The notes beneath the pieces were generated by a model. The model saw only the letters and a program-made list of their open reading frames with translations. It was not told where the DNA came from and ran no database searches. From JAZQQB01 sp045628865 (GTDB lineage: Bacteria > Bacillota > Clostridia > Lachnospirales > Lachnospiraceae), in the NCBI GenBank assembly GCA_045628865.1, contig JAZQQB010000064.1, forward strand, positions 13,013 to 77,012: DNA of 64,000 nt. Reading direction: 5' to 3'. The position numbers and the translations under genes were made by a program. This document shows positions 16,478-26,606 of this stretch, piece by piece (position 1 is the stretch's first letter; the number at the start of each line of letters is the position of its first letter).

Positions 16478-19400
16478 CTATACTGCAAAAGCAATGCCTA
16501 ACTTAAATGAATAAATAATGATCTCCTTTACCACTTTTCCTGTGATATTTTCCAGTGCCTCCTTGTAATAATCAAGCTGCACCTTGTATCTTTTCACAAA
16601 GTCCTCTTCTTTGGACAAAGCATCTGTCTTATAATCAAGGATCACAAGACCATCCTCCTCTTCCCAGAAAACATCAATGATACCCTGGATCAGTACCGTT
16701 TCCTCTTCTGGGAATTCTTCGTTTAACCGTTTCGCTGACAATCCATACACAAAGGGCTGCTCTTTGTAGATCAGATCCTTCTTCGTTGCAATCTGCATAC
16801 GGATTCCCACATCACTTGCAAGACATTTTTGTATCTGTCTATATTCTACAGCATCTTTTGCTTCTTTTGTGATTTTTTTTGTAGTCACAAAATGTGCAAG
16901 CGCTTCCTCATATGCTTCCTTGCTATATTCTTTAGAAAAATCAAGCAACTCCATCACTCTATGATATGCACTTCCTCGCTGCGTACCTGTGATTTCTTCT
17001 TCGTCACTGATAAATTTCGGAATGATCTTTGAAGGAGTGGTTGGTGCAAACAATGGTGCTGAACCATCCTCCTCGATTTCATGGGCAGCTGCCTTCTTTA
17101 ACTCAGAAACCGTTGTCTTGGTAAAAAGTTTTTCTAGATTTTTGTGTGGATAAGTAAAAGCAAAGGTCTGACTGACTCTTTCCACCAGCTTTTCATCAAT
17201 TCCATCCAATGGCTTACGATTTACCAGTTTCTCGTACAAAATAGCATCTTTTACCGTTTCCTCAAATTCATCCTTGACCAAATCTTTATAAAATACAGAT
17301 CTATAAGAAAAAACAGTTTCATTTTTTCCATAAACCATAAGTAACCAATCTAAATAGGAGTTCCCTGATAGCAAAGATAGTTTGGAAAAATGACCATCTT
17401 TGGTGAGTCTATGCTGCTTTTGTTTTTCCTTTTCTTTGGAAGCATCCTCTAGCGCAGCTGTTAGGATCAGCTTTTCCTTGGCTCTTGTCAAAGCAACATA
17501 CAGCACACGAAGTTCTTCCCCTAAGGCATCTGCTTCCATGTGATCAGCCATAACCTTTTTCCGAAGATCTTTATCCTTTATACGCCTTTCTTCATCCCAG
17601 TAATCCATCCCGATTCCCATGTTCATATCCATCAGAATCTGTCTGGTAAGATCTGTCTTATTGTGTTTCTTGGAAAGACCGGATACAAAACAGATCGGAA
17701 ACTCCAAACCTTTGCTCTTGTGGATACTCATGATCCTGACGGCATCAGAGCCCTCATCAAAGGAAAGGGCTTCTCCATAATCGATCTCATATTCCTGCAG
17801 CTGTTCGATAAATCGAACAAAACGGAAAAGTCCCTGGTAACTGGTTTTCTCAAATTCCGTTGCTTTTTGTAAAAGCATTTCCAGGTTCGCTTTTCTTTGT
17901 GCACCTGCCGGAAGGGAAGTCACATAATCCATATATCCGGTTTTTCGTAAGATTTCTTCTATTAACACATGTACAGAAACATATCCTGCTTTTCTACGAT
18001 ATTCCGTTAAAAACGCAAAAAATATTTCCTTTTTCTTTCTAAGAGGTTCTGGTAGTTCTGGCATTTCTTCCTTTAGGTAATCGAAAAATACCAGACTATC
18101 TCCTTCATATGTTGCCTTGATCAGTGCCAGTTCCTCATCTGTAAAGTCAAACAGTGGGGAATGCAGTACTGCAAACAGCGGAATATCCTGCCTTGGATTA
18201 TCCAGTACGCGAAGCAAAGAAAGGATGGTACTTACCTCAAGTGCACTAAAATATCCGGTTTTAGAATTGACATATACCGGTATTCCATATTCTGTTAAAA
18301 CCTGTCGGAAGGTATCATCCCAACCCGAAGTAGAACGGAACAGGATCACGATATCTGAAAATCTGGCTGGTCTGTATGCTTTCGTTTCTTTATCTAATAC
18401 CTGAAAATGCCCCACAAGTTCAAGAATCCGTCTTGCGACCATATGGGCTTCCATTTCCTTTTTCTCATACTTTTCAGGCTTTTCTTCCGATTCTTCGTCT
18501 GCCTTTCCTGTTACCACCAAAAGCTCTGTTGTATGATCCTCATCATTTTCCGGATAGTCGGCACCTAAATATAACCGTGCAGGTCCATCATAAACCACAC
18601 CGCCAAGTTCCTTGCACATGATCTTTTCAAAAACAGCATTGCAGGAATCAAGTACCTCCTTACGGCTTCTAAAATTCTGGCATAAGCTAATGAGGACTTC
18701 ATCAGAATCCTCTACTGAATCATCTGTATAGTAAGCCATTTTTTCCATAAAAAGCTCAGGCATACTCATTCGAAACCGGTAAATACTCTGCTTCACATCT
18801 CCTACCATAAATCGATTGTGATCTCCTAAAGCATTTCTGGAAATGCTCGCTAACAGATATTCCTGCACCAGATTAGCATCCTGATATTCATCCACCATGA
18901 TCTCTTCAAAGTAATCACGATATTCCATTGCTACCAAAGTTGGTTCGAAGCCTTTTTCTTCAGAGGGGGTTACTAAGATCTTTAAAGCCATATGTTCCAT
19001 ATCCGAAAAGTCGATGACATTTTTTTCTTGTTTTTGCTTTTGAAAACGTTCCATAAACTCCTTGGTCAAGGTAACGATCTCTTCCACCAAAGGGGCAATG
19101 GATGCTGCATCCTTAACAATATGCTCCGGTTGTTTTGCAAAATACGTATCTTTTAGATCATCTTTATCTTTTTTGACAGCAGCTCTCATTTCCTTTGCTC
19201 GTTCCCGTTTTTCGGGATCTACTGTATCATCCTTTTTCGATGGAAGTCTTTTAAAATCAACAGCCTCCAAAGCAACCATGATATCTTCATAGGTATCCTT
19301 TGAAGCTGCATTCAAAAGCATCTTTTGCTCATTCTCTAATAGCTCCCCATACATATATGGTCCATCTGCTTCATGACAAAGTGCAATGGCCGCCTCGCAG

Positions 19401-20089
19401 GTTTCTGCATCAAAAAAAAGTCTTTCCTTAGCACTTCGTATCATCTGTTTCATCCAATCAGTATTCATCAGTTCCTCTACCGTTTCAAACTGATACTGCT
19501 TTAAACAGGTATCCAGCCATTTTTCTGGAAAAGGATAACTACAGGCAAAGGTATGAAGCTGTAAGATCATCTCCTCGATCATCTTCTCACCACTACCACC
19601 TGCAAAACATTCCACAAGACGTAAAAAACTTTCCTTGGCTTCCACAAATTTTTCTTCTAACAGATCATTTAATACATCCTGCTTGAGCATTTTGATCTCA
19701 CCCTCATCCGCTGGTCGAAAGGCAGGATCAATCTCTAGTGCATCCATGTGATTTCTGAGTAAATACAAACAAAAGCTGTCGATGGTTGTGATCTGGGCAT
19801 TATGGATCAGGGCGGACTGCCTTTGTAAATGGGTATTCTCAGGATCTGTCTCTAATTTTAATGCGATCGCATCTGAGATTCTTTCCCTCATTTCTGCTGC
19901 CGCTGCATTGGTATAGGTAACGATGAGCAATCTGTCAATATCCACTGGATGTTCTTTGTTGCTCACCATCTGGATAATACGTTCAACCAATACCGCGGTC
20001 TTGCCACTTCCTGCTGCCGCTGAAACCAAAAGATTTTTTTTATGAAGACCAATTACCTTCATCTGATCTTTCGTATATTGTACTCCCAT
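16478..20089 (-). CDS. addA: ATP-dependent helicase/nuclease subunit A
   Basis: 1203 residues, normal. UvrD-type helicase plus RecB-type nuclease of the AddAB recombination complex, which resects double-strand breaks. Walker A AAAGSGKT (24-31), Walker B-type VDEYQDANLVQEYLL (about 396), MSIHKSKGLEFP, LYVALTRAKEKL, and the C-terminal nuclease motif LVILDYKTDAL (about 1150). It lies 14 nt after addB. Confidence 0.97.
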   Translation of the reverse strand: MGVQYTKDQMKVIGLHKKNLLVSAAAGSGKTAVLVERIIQMVSNKEHPVDIDRLLIVTYTNAAAAEMRERISDAIALKLETDPENTHLQRQSALIHNAQITTIDSFCLYLLRNHMDALEIDPAFRPADEGEIKMLKQDVLNDLLEEKFVEAKESFLRLVECFAGGSGEKMIEEMILQLHTFACSYPFPEKWLDTCLKQYQFETVEELMNTDWMKQMIRSAKERLFFDAETCEAAIALCHEADGPYMYGELLENEQKMLLNAASKDTYEDIMVALEAVDFKRLPSKKDDTVDPEKRERAKEMRAAVKKDKDDLKDTYFAKQPEHIVKDAASIAPLVEEIVTLTKEFMERFQKQKQEKNVIDFSDMEHMALKILVTPSEEKGFEPTLVAMEYRDYFEEIMVDEYQDANLVQEYLLASISRNALGDHNRFMVGDVKQSIYRFRMSMPELFMEKMAYYTDDSVEDSDEVLISLCQNFRSRKEVLDSCNAVFEKIMCKELGGVVYDGPARLYLGADYPENDEDHTTELLVVTGKADEESEEKPEKYEKKEMEAHMVARRILELVGHFQVLDKETKAYRPARFSDIVILFRSTSGWDDTFRQVLTEYGIPVYVNSKTGYFSALEVSTILSLLRVLDNPRQDIPLFAVLHSPLFDFTDEELALIKATYEGDSLVFFDYLKEEMPELPEPLRKKKEIFFAFLTEYRRKAGYVSVHVLIEEILRKTGYMDYVTSLPAGAQRKANLEMLLQKATEFEKTSYQGLFRFVRFIEQLQEYEIDYGEALSFDEGSDAVRIMSIHKSKGLEFPICFVSGLSKKHNKTDLTRQILMDMNMGIGMDYWDEERRIKDKDLRKKVMADHMEADALGEELRVLYVALTRAKEKLILTAALEDASKEKEKQKQHRLTKDGHFSKLSLLSGNSYLDWLLMVYGKNETVFSYRSVFYKDLVKDEFEETVKDAILYEKLVNRKPLDGIDEKLVERVSQTFAFTYPHKNLEKLFTKTTVSELKKAAAHEIEEDGSAPLFAPTTPSKIIPKFISDEEEITGTQRGSAYHRVMELLDFSKEYSKEAYEEALAHFVTTKKITKEAKDAVEYRQIQKCLASDVGIRMQIATKKDLIYKEQPFVYGLSAKRLNEEFPEEETVLIQGIIDVFWEEEDGLVILDYKTDALSKEEDFVKRYKVQLDYYKEALENITGKVVKEIIIYSFKLGIAFAV

Positions 20090-20103
20090 ACTCCTGATCC
20101 TTT

Positions 20104-23100
20104 CTATTCCTTCGATAAATCTTTTTGCATAAGTTCTAAGACCTCATCGTCCTTATAGGATTTTAATTCTGTAAGCTCTTCTCCTAAAAGTTTGGTATCC
20201 AAACCACACTTTCCTTTAAAAGCACAAAAATCACAAGAAGTGGTGGTTCCCATGGTACATGGATTTCTTTTTACTACACCACCCATAATGGCTTCTCCAA
20301 ATCCCTTGATCTTATGTGTCACATATTCAGAGATCAGATCCATCTGTTCCTTTGTATACACATCAGAACTGCTGGTAAAGCTTCCATCCTTTTTTCGTTC
20401 TACTGGAATTACCATAGAAGCCTTTTCAAAACCATGATCCAAAGCATCCACCACCGCATCCTCGGCAAGGATGATTCCCTTTGGACGCAGGTTTTTACGA
20501 ATCTGTTCTGTAACGGCTTCCTTGGTATCCATAAGTGGATCCCTATCTACAAAAGGATCCTTCATGCTATAATACATAAGCCCTGCCGGCAATGCCTGCT
20601 TATCAGGAAATCTTTTTTTCACTTCTGATAAGGCTGCGTTCATATATACTACTAACTGAAGCTGTCTTCCATAATAAAGTTCAGAAAGATCAAAGTCCTT
20701 GTTTCCAGATTTATAATCAATGACCTTTACATACACCGAATCCTGATCCTCATAAAGATCCATTCGATCGATCCTTCCCTGCAATTTCAACTTCTGTCCG
20801 TTCTTTAAATCCATGTTTAATGACTTATCATCCATAGACTGAAATTCCAACTCAAAATCAGATGGAATAAAACTACCCTGTTTTAACTGAAACTGCAATG
20901 TATCCACTGTTCGTTTCATGATCCTTTTCATCTTGGTAATGGCATATTCCTGTCTTGCCGTACTGTATAATACCGTATCGCCAAAACCCGCTGCCGCCTC
21001 ATCCACAGCTTTCTCTATGATCCTTTCCCCTGCTTCCTTTGAAAAATTAAACCAGTTTAGCTTCTCTTTTTTGAGCTCATTAGAAAAGGTATACATGACC
21101 TGATGAAAGATGGTTCCTAAATCCTTTGCTTCAAACTGATATTCCTCACGTTCCTTTAGTTTCAAACCATACTGTAAGAAATATCTATAGGCACACTGGG
21201 AAAAGGTTTCAAACCGGCTGACACTTCCATAAAGCACAGCTCCATACAACGCCTTTACCACCTCTTCCCTCATAGGAAGTCCTTCATAGCGGTAGAAAGC
21301 AGCCTTCGTCATCTTTAAAGCATATTCTGACAATTCCTCATCTTTGGCAAAAACATCCATCAGCGAATATAGTACCCTGGTTTCTTTTAATCGACCTGCC
21401 GCATATTCTCTGATCTGGTCTGTAAAAATCTCTCGTCCATCAGAAACGCTTAAGATATCCTCCATTTTCTCACTGTCCGCCAAAGCACGAACCTGAAGTT
21501 TCGGATACAATCTTTTTACAGTATCGATCAAATAGGAAGGACGTACATTTTTACCCTCTGCATTGGTTCGCACATAGGATAGCACCAATTCTTTGGAGGG
21601 TTTTGTCATATTTAAATACAAATAAAATCTTTGGATATACATCTTCTGTCTTGGACTTGGTGCCATCTCAAAATCACCTGTCACTAGAAATTCTCTATCA
21701 ATATCATTGATGATACCGCTATTCCCACCCTTTTTCGGAATGGTTCCATCATTCACGCCGACAAAGAATAGCACTTTAATATTGCTCAATCGGGTTCGTT
21801 CCATATCACCTGCTACAAATCGATCCACATTTTGTGGCAAAGTACCTACCTTACATTCATCAAAGCCTGCCTTTAAGATCTCTATAAATTCCTGGAAAGT
21901 CATTTCCTCCTCACCAAGTAAGCTTACAAACTGATCTAATAATTCTATGATCTCACGATACACCTGGCTATATTCTAATGCCTTGGAAAGTTCATTCTTT
22001 TCTGTAAAATCATCTGCACAGGCTTTCAACTTCTCTTCCAGTTCATTTTCCACCATGAACTGATAGATATTTTCTACATAAGAACGCACACTTGCTTTCT
22101 TTTTCCTGATGGGAGCAAACATGGCAACAATCTTTTCACGAATCTGATTCAGTTCCATCAGACGCTCTTCAAAAAGCGTGGTATCTGTTGGTTTTCCAGT
22201 AAACATGCGCTCATATTTTGTTCTGGATCGAATGCCCTTTTGCAAACAATAATTCTCTAATTTGTCAATCTCATCCTCAGAAAATCCTGACATCTGGTTT
22301 CTTAAAAAATGGAACAGATCCTCATAGGCAAAATCAGATAATACTACCTGTAAAGCACTCACCACAAAGTCCATACCTGGATTTCCCGACAATTTTGCGG
22401 TTCTATCCATGTAAAGAGGAATTTCCATCTTTTTACATTCTTCCTCAATAAAGTATTCGTAATCAGAAAGAGCACCTGTGATCAGCGCAAAATCCCTATA
22501 TTGATATCCCTGTTCACACACCAGCCTTTTCACATGGCGAAGTACACCCTTGATCTCCTGTCTTGGATTTTCTGCCTCCCAGATTTTGACAGAATTGGTA
22601 ACATCTGCAAAACTTTTGCTTCGATAACGGAATAGTTCCTGCTCCAAAAATGCCAGTTCTGCATTATTTTGATAGCGAAAAACCGGAGTAGCAGGCATCA
22701 ATACATGATCTTCCAATGCAAAATCTGTATTCTTTGCAAGTCTCACTAGGGCATCCATCATCTTTCGACTCATGGAAAAAAGATACTGATCCTCATATTC
22801 CTTAGAAAGATCCTCTAATGGATCCATAGTAACCGTGACCATTACTTTTTCACAAACCAAAAAAAGCTGTTCCAAAAAACGCATCTGCACTGGTGTAAAG
22901 CCGGTAAAACCATCCAAAATGATCACTGAATCCCTTAGAAGACAGCTTTTTAAGACCTGACGGGACGCCAGATCTAATATTTCTTCCTTTGTAATAAACT
23001 TTTCTTCTATGTTTTTTTGAAAAATCTGATAGATACTGGCAAGATCTTTCAGCTTATCGCGCAATGCATTTTTCCCATTGGCAAAAGCGATCATCTCTTC

Positions 23101-23514
23101 CATTTTGGCAGCATCGATCCCATACTGATAGAATTCAGATAACGCAGACTTTACTTCGTGTACATACCCTGTTTTTTTCAAATGGGCACCTATCACTGGA
23201 AGCTTTTCTTTATTCTCTCCTGCAACTTTTCGAAGGATCAGACTCTTTCCTGTATCATCTAAAACCGGCATATCATCTCCACCGTTTTCTTCGAACAAAC
23301 GATGAGATAATCTGCCAAAGCTTAAAACATCAATATTCATGATTCCTTTAGAGTGTGTCAATACCAGATCCTTTTGGGTCTGCATGGTAAACTGGTCTGG
23401 CACAAGAATAAAGAACTGCTTTTTCGGATGAAGCCTTGCTTCTTCCACCATATAATGATGTACATAATGGCTTTTACCGGAACCACTTCCTCCAATCACG
23501 AATTGTAAGCCCAT
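20104..23514 (-). CDS. addB: ATP-dependent nuclease subunit B
   Basis: 1136 residues. Inactive-helicase partner with nuclease activity in AddAB. N-terminal Walker A GGSGSGKSH (8-16). The C-terminal RecB-like nuclease has DYKSG (about 930). The four iron-sulphur cysteines are present as SQCAYRYF (about 773) and CTMGTTTSC-DFC-AFKGKC (about 1083-1099), the known AddB pattern. First gene of addB-addA. Confidence 0.96.
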   Translation of the reverse strand: MGLQFVIGGSGSGKSHYVHHYMVEEARLHPKKQFFILVPDQFTMQTQKDLVLTHSKGIMNIDVLSFGRLSHRLFEENGGDDMPVLDDTGKSLILRKVAGENKEKLPVIGAHLKKTGYVHEVKSALSEFYQYGIDAAKMEEMIAFANGKNALRDKLKDLASIYQIFQKNIEEKFITKEEILDLASRQVLKSCLLRDSVIILDGFTGFTPVQMRFLEQLFLVCEKVMVTVTMDPLEDLSKEYEDQYLFSMSRKMMDALVRLAKNTDFALEDHVLMPATPVFRYQNNAELAFLEQELFRYRSKSFADVTNSVKIWEAENPRQEIKGVLRHVKRLVCEQGYQYRDFALITGALSDYEYFIEEECKKMEIPLYMDRTAKLSGNPGMDFVVSALQVVLSDFAYEDLFHFLRNQMSGFSEDEIDKLENYCLQKGIRSRTKYERMFTGKPTDTTLFEERLMELNQIREKIVAMFAPIRKKKASVRSYVENIYQFMVENELEEKLKACADDFTEKNELSKALEYSQVYREIIELLDQFVSLLGEEEMTFQEFIEILKAGFDECKVGTLPQNVDRFVAGDMERTRLSNIKVLFFVGVNDGTIPKKGGNSGIINDIDREFLVTGDFEMAPSPRQKMYIQRFYLYLNMTKPSKELVLSYVRTNAEGKNVRPSYLIDTVKRLYPKLQVRALADSEKMEDILSVSDGREIFTDQIREYAAGRLKETRVLYSLMDVFAKDEELSEYALKMTKAAFYRYEGLPMREEVVKALYGAVLYGSVSRFETFSQCAYRYFLQYGLKLKEREEYQFEAKDLGTIFHQVMYTFSNELKKEKLNWFNFSKEAGERIIEKAVDEAAAGFGDTVLYSTARQEYAITKMKRIMKRTVDTLQFQLKQGSFIPSDFELEFQSMDDKSLNMDLKNGQKLKLQGRIDRMDLYEDQDSVYVKVIDYKSGNKDFDLSELYYGRQLQLVVYMNAALSEVKKRFPDKQALPAGLMYYSMKDPFVDRDPLMDTKEAVTEQIRKNLRPKGIILAEDAVVDALDHGFEKASMVIPVERKKDGSFTSSSDVYTKEQMDLISEYVTHKIKGFGEAIMGGVVKRNPCTMGTTTSCDFCAFKGKCGLDTKLLGEELTELKSYKDDEVLELMQKDLSKE

Positions 23515-23536
23515 AGAATTCCCCTTTTCCTATACG

Positions 23537-24091
23537 TTATGCCTGATAAATAATACCCTTTGCAAGCTCACCTGCTTTTTCTTCTCCTACTAAGATTTCT
23601 ACAATCTTTAGTGAAAATGCAATAGCGCAACCCATTCCTCTACTCATAATGAGCTTATCAGATACTACAACCTCATCCTGTAACACAGTAGCTCCTTCTA
23701 AATCCTTTTCAAAGCCTGGATAGCAACATGCATTTTTGCCCTGTAACACGCCCTTGTGTCCTAAGATGCTTGGTGCAGCACAAATAGCTGCTACATACTT
23801 TCCATCTTCTATAAAGCTATCTACCTGTTTCATAAGTTTTTCACAGGCTTCTAGATTCTTTGTTCCTGGCATACCTCCCGGCAATACGATCATATCCAGT
23901 TTCGTAAAATCCACTTCTTTTAGTAACTGATCCATCTCCACACCGATTCCATGTGAACCAGTCACTTTTTTCTCATCTGAAATGGAGATCATATCAATAC
24001 TAAGACCAGCTCTTCTACAAATATCTACCACTGTTAACGCTTCTATCTCTTCATATCCTGTTCCAAAAAAAATACCGATTTTTTTATTCAT
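23537..24091 (-). CDS. DJ-1/PfpI/YajL-family protein
   Basis: 184 residues. Alpha/beta sandwich of the class I glutamine amidotransferase-like superfamily. The nucleophile is C104 in AAICAAPSIL, with the partner Glu in GYEEIEAL (about 12-19); LPGGMPGTKNL is the family hallmark. Members act as glyoxalase- or deglycase-like or chaperone proteins; the exact activity cannot be read from sequence. Start: the ATG at 24089-24091 has CGGAGGAAAG upstream; the frame extends 15 codons further without an RBS. It lies 22 nt upstream of addB, so it may lead that operon. Confidence 0.9.
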   Translation of the reverse strand: MNKKIGIFFGTGYEEIEALTVVDICRRAGLSIDMISISDEKKVTGSHGIGVEMDQLLKEVDFTKLDMIVLPGGMPGTKNLEACEKLMKQVDSFIEDGKYVAAICAAPSILGHKGVLQGKNACCYPGFEKDLEGATVLQDEVVVSDKLIMSRGMGCAIAFSLKIVEILVGEEKAGELAKGIIYQA

Positions 24092-24254
24092 ATATTCTTT
24101 CCTCCGTAGCTCACTCATATGTTTATAGTTTAACACATAAATGAACTAAATACCGATTTTTTTGAAAAAAACTAAAGGAATTCCCGCAATAATCCGAAAA
24201 AATGTATGAAAAAACAAACTTACTTTACATCCCAGAGCAACCCAAAGCTCGAAA

Positions 24255-24290
24255 AAAACCGTTACAGACTTCCCAACTGTAACGGTTTTT
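24255..24290. terminator. Terminator downstream of the hybrid kinase operon region
   Basis: 13-bp stem AAAACCGTTACAG / CTGTAACGGTTTT with T tracts on both strands. It closes the minus-strand kinase operon. A second GC-rich hairpin, GTGCGCC / GGCGCAC (24297-24314), sits just before it. The rest of 24092-24254 shows nothing recognisable. Confidence 0.85.
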
Positions 24291-24316
24291 TATATAGTGC
24301 GCCTAGCGGCGCACGT

Positions 24317-26578
24317 TTAAGATAAATAGTTTTTTAATATATTTTCAAGACTATTACCATCTACAGGTTTCATCAGATAATCCTGAAAACCTTCCTTCAT
24401 GTACATTTCTCTAGCGCCCTGTATCACATTTGCAGTTAATGCGATTACCGGTGTGTCTTTACACAGATTATCTTCTTCCTTCTTAAGATAATGAAGCGTT
24501 TCTATTCCATCCATCTCAGGCATCAAATGATCCATAAAGATCAGATCAAAAGATTCCTCGCAAACTTTTTTGATACACTCTCGTCCACTTCGTGCACAGC
24601 TAACCTGTACTTTTGTTCGCCTTAACAATCCTTGCATTACCTTTAGATTCACTGCATTATCATCAACAACCAATATACGGGCATTTGGATTTTCATATAT
24701 TTCCTCATCTTGCGTATCTATTGATCTATACTGTGAAAAATCGATTATTCCAATCGGTGTCTGATTCACAATTCCTTGTGGGATTGTAAGCTCTACAATG
24801 GTTTCTATATCATTTTCTGAGACGTTTTTACTACCATGTAAGATTACAAGCAACTGATCTATCATTGCAAGCGTAAGCTCTAGCTGATTATTGCCAATCT
24901 CAATCTTTTCTTCTTCCTCACACTGTTTTTTATTTAGCTTGTTCAAATCAACCTCTTGGAATCGAACAATCTTACCTGTTTCCCGAAATCTTATATGTAA
25001 CATAGCTAACGGATATGATTCATACAAGTCATCTGTTAACTCCAAACTTACCCTGGCTTCTAATTTCTCTCTTTTGCAGAATTTCATTCCACTCAAAAAG
25101 ATATTTACGATGAGCTGTTCCACTCTTAGCTGATCCCCATACATTTTCTTCGGAAATTCCGGATCAATCTCTGGTTGTAATTCAACCTTTGTTTCATGCT
25201 TTCTGATCTGAATCTTTTGAAATATACTTTCTATCATTTCTGATACATCATAACTATTTTCCAAAAGATCCATTTTTCCTGATTCCAACTTGGAGAAATC
25301 CAATATATCATTCACAAGAGCTAATAGTGTATTGCCTGCTGCTTTGATATTATTGGCATACTCTGAAACATTTTTTTCTTTTCCTTCTCGAATGATCATC
25401 TCATCCATTCCAAGGATTGCATTGATCGGTGTTCTGATTTCATGTGACATATTTGCCAGGAATGAACTTTTCGTTTTATTTGCCCGATCAGCTTCCTTTG
25501 TCAGATCCTCAATTCGCAATAAATCCTTTTTCTTTTCTGTCAGATCTTGCAATTCCAAAAGATACCCTAACACACTGCCGTTTTTACGATATAAATTCGT
25601 CAGATTCATATTATAGGTTTTTTCCCCATATTCAAATTCTATCTCTGGCATTTGTATCTGGTTTGAATCCGAATTACTACATTGTTCAAATAATTTATCC
25701 AGTCCATTTGAAAGTTTTCTCTCCTCTTTGGAAATATCTGACACCGCATCAAGTCTTTTATATATCCTTACTTTAGAAAAAAGTTTTGTGAAAGGCTTAT
25801 TATAGTAGATTACTTCACGCCTCGTATTCATGATCACAACTGCTTCATCTGCATTATCCAAGATATATTCTTTCGCATTCTGTTCTATATCAAACATATG
25901 GTATTTTCGTATGGATACAATAAAAAATAAGCCTGTGATCATAAAGCAAAAAGCCAGCAGATCATATCCTCTCCAAATTCCAAGTATCTGAAGAGCAATT
26001 CCTATAGTAGGAGATAGTATTCCTAGAAGCATAAAAAAGTATCTTCTTTTTTGGATCACATTTTGTGCTTTTATCCATCTTATGATCATAAAGATCACCG
26101 TTGTGATCAAAATCGAATATGTTTCTGCTATCATCACATAAAATGCAAATCCATACTCCTTTTTTACATGAGGCATTCTTCCAATGTATGCCATAGTAAT
26201 TTCTGTATAAAAAAGTTTACACTTCGGAAAAGCAAAAACAGTACAGATCAAAAACAAATCTATACTCCATAACAGTCCGTTGACCCACCTTTTTATAGAT
26301 ATGTGATAATATTCTGCAAAAAAGAACACAGAATATGTAATCAGCATAATCTTACTTACATTTCCTAATTTAATAGCATTTACAATACTATTTTGTTCGG
26401 ATGCAGTCTCTTCCAAATATGCACATATGCTAAAAACGAAGGTAAAGGCAATGGTTAAAACAAAATACATTTGTCCCTTTGATGGTTTTTCTCTGATAAT
26501 CAAAATGATCATGATCAATGACACGATCACCGATAATATTGTGGATATTACAGTAAACCAGTTTGATACAAATACCAT
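24317..26578 (-). CDS. Hybrid histidine kinase-like protein with degenerate ATPase domain
   Basis: 753 residues from the ATG at 26576-26578 (GGAGG 8 nt upstream; a GTG one codon earlier is possible). Order: 7-TM N-terminal sensor (about 5-230), PAS-like region (about 235-345), HisKA with FLANMSHEIRTPINAILGM (phospho-His about 378), ATPase region (about 430-610), receiver domain (about 635-753; Asp in FDLIFMDHLMPEMDG, about 682; Lys in DYLMKPVDG). The ATPase region has lost its boxes: the N-box place reads VEQLIVNIFLSGMKF, G1 reads RETGKIVR, and no GTGLGL is found. It is probably unable to bind ATP but still able to carry phosphate on His and Asp. It lies 28 nt after an intact paralogue. Confidence 0.88.
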   Translation of the reverse strand: MVFVSNWFTVISTILSVIVSLIMIILIIREKPSKGQMYFVLTIAFTFVFSICAYLEETASEQNSIVNAIKLGNVSKIMLITYSVFFFAEYYHISIKRWVNGLLWSIDLFLICTVFAFPKCKLFYTEITMAYIGRMPHVKKEYGFAFYVMIAETYSILITTVIFMIIRWIKAQNVIQKRRYFFMLLGILSPTIGIALQILGIWRGYDLLAFCFMITGLFFIVSIRKYHMFDIEQNAKEYILDNADEAVVIMNTRREVIYYNKPFTKLFSKVRIYKRLDAVSDISKEERKLSNGLDKLFEQCSNSDSNQIQMPEIEFEYGEKTYNMNLTNLYRKNGSVLGYLLELQDLTEKKKDLLRIEDLTKEADRANKTKSSFLANMSHEIRTPINAILGMDEMIIREGKEKNVSEYANNIKAAGNTLLALVNDILDFSKLESGKMDLLENSYDVSEMIESIFQKIQIRKHETKVELQPEIDPEFPKKMYGDQLRVEQLIVNIFLSGMKFCKREKLEARVSLELTDDLYESYPLAMLHIRFRETGKIVRFQEVDLNKLNKKQCEEEEKIEIGNNQLELTLAMIDQLLVILHGSKNVSENDIETIVELTIPQGIVNQTPIGIIDFSQYRSIDTQDEEIYENPNARILVVDDNAVNLKVMQGLLRRTKVQVSCARSGRECIKKVCEESFDLIFMDHLMPEMDGIETLHYLKKEEDNLCKDTPVIALTANVIQGAREMYMKEGFQDYLMKPVDGNSLENILKNYLS

Positions 26579-26606
26579 CACTCCATCCTCCTTTCCTTCC
26601 AGACTC

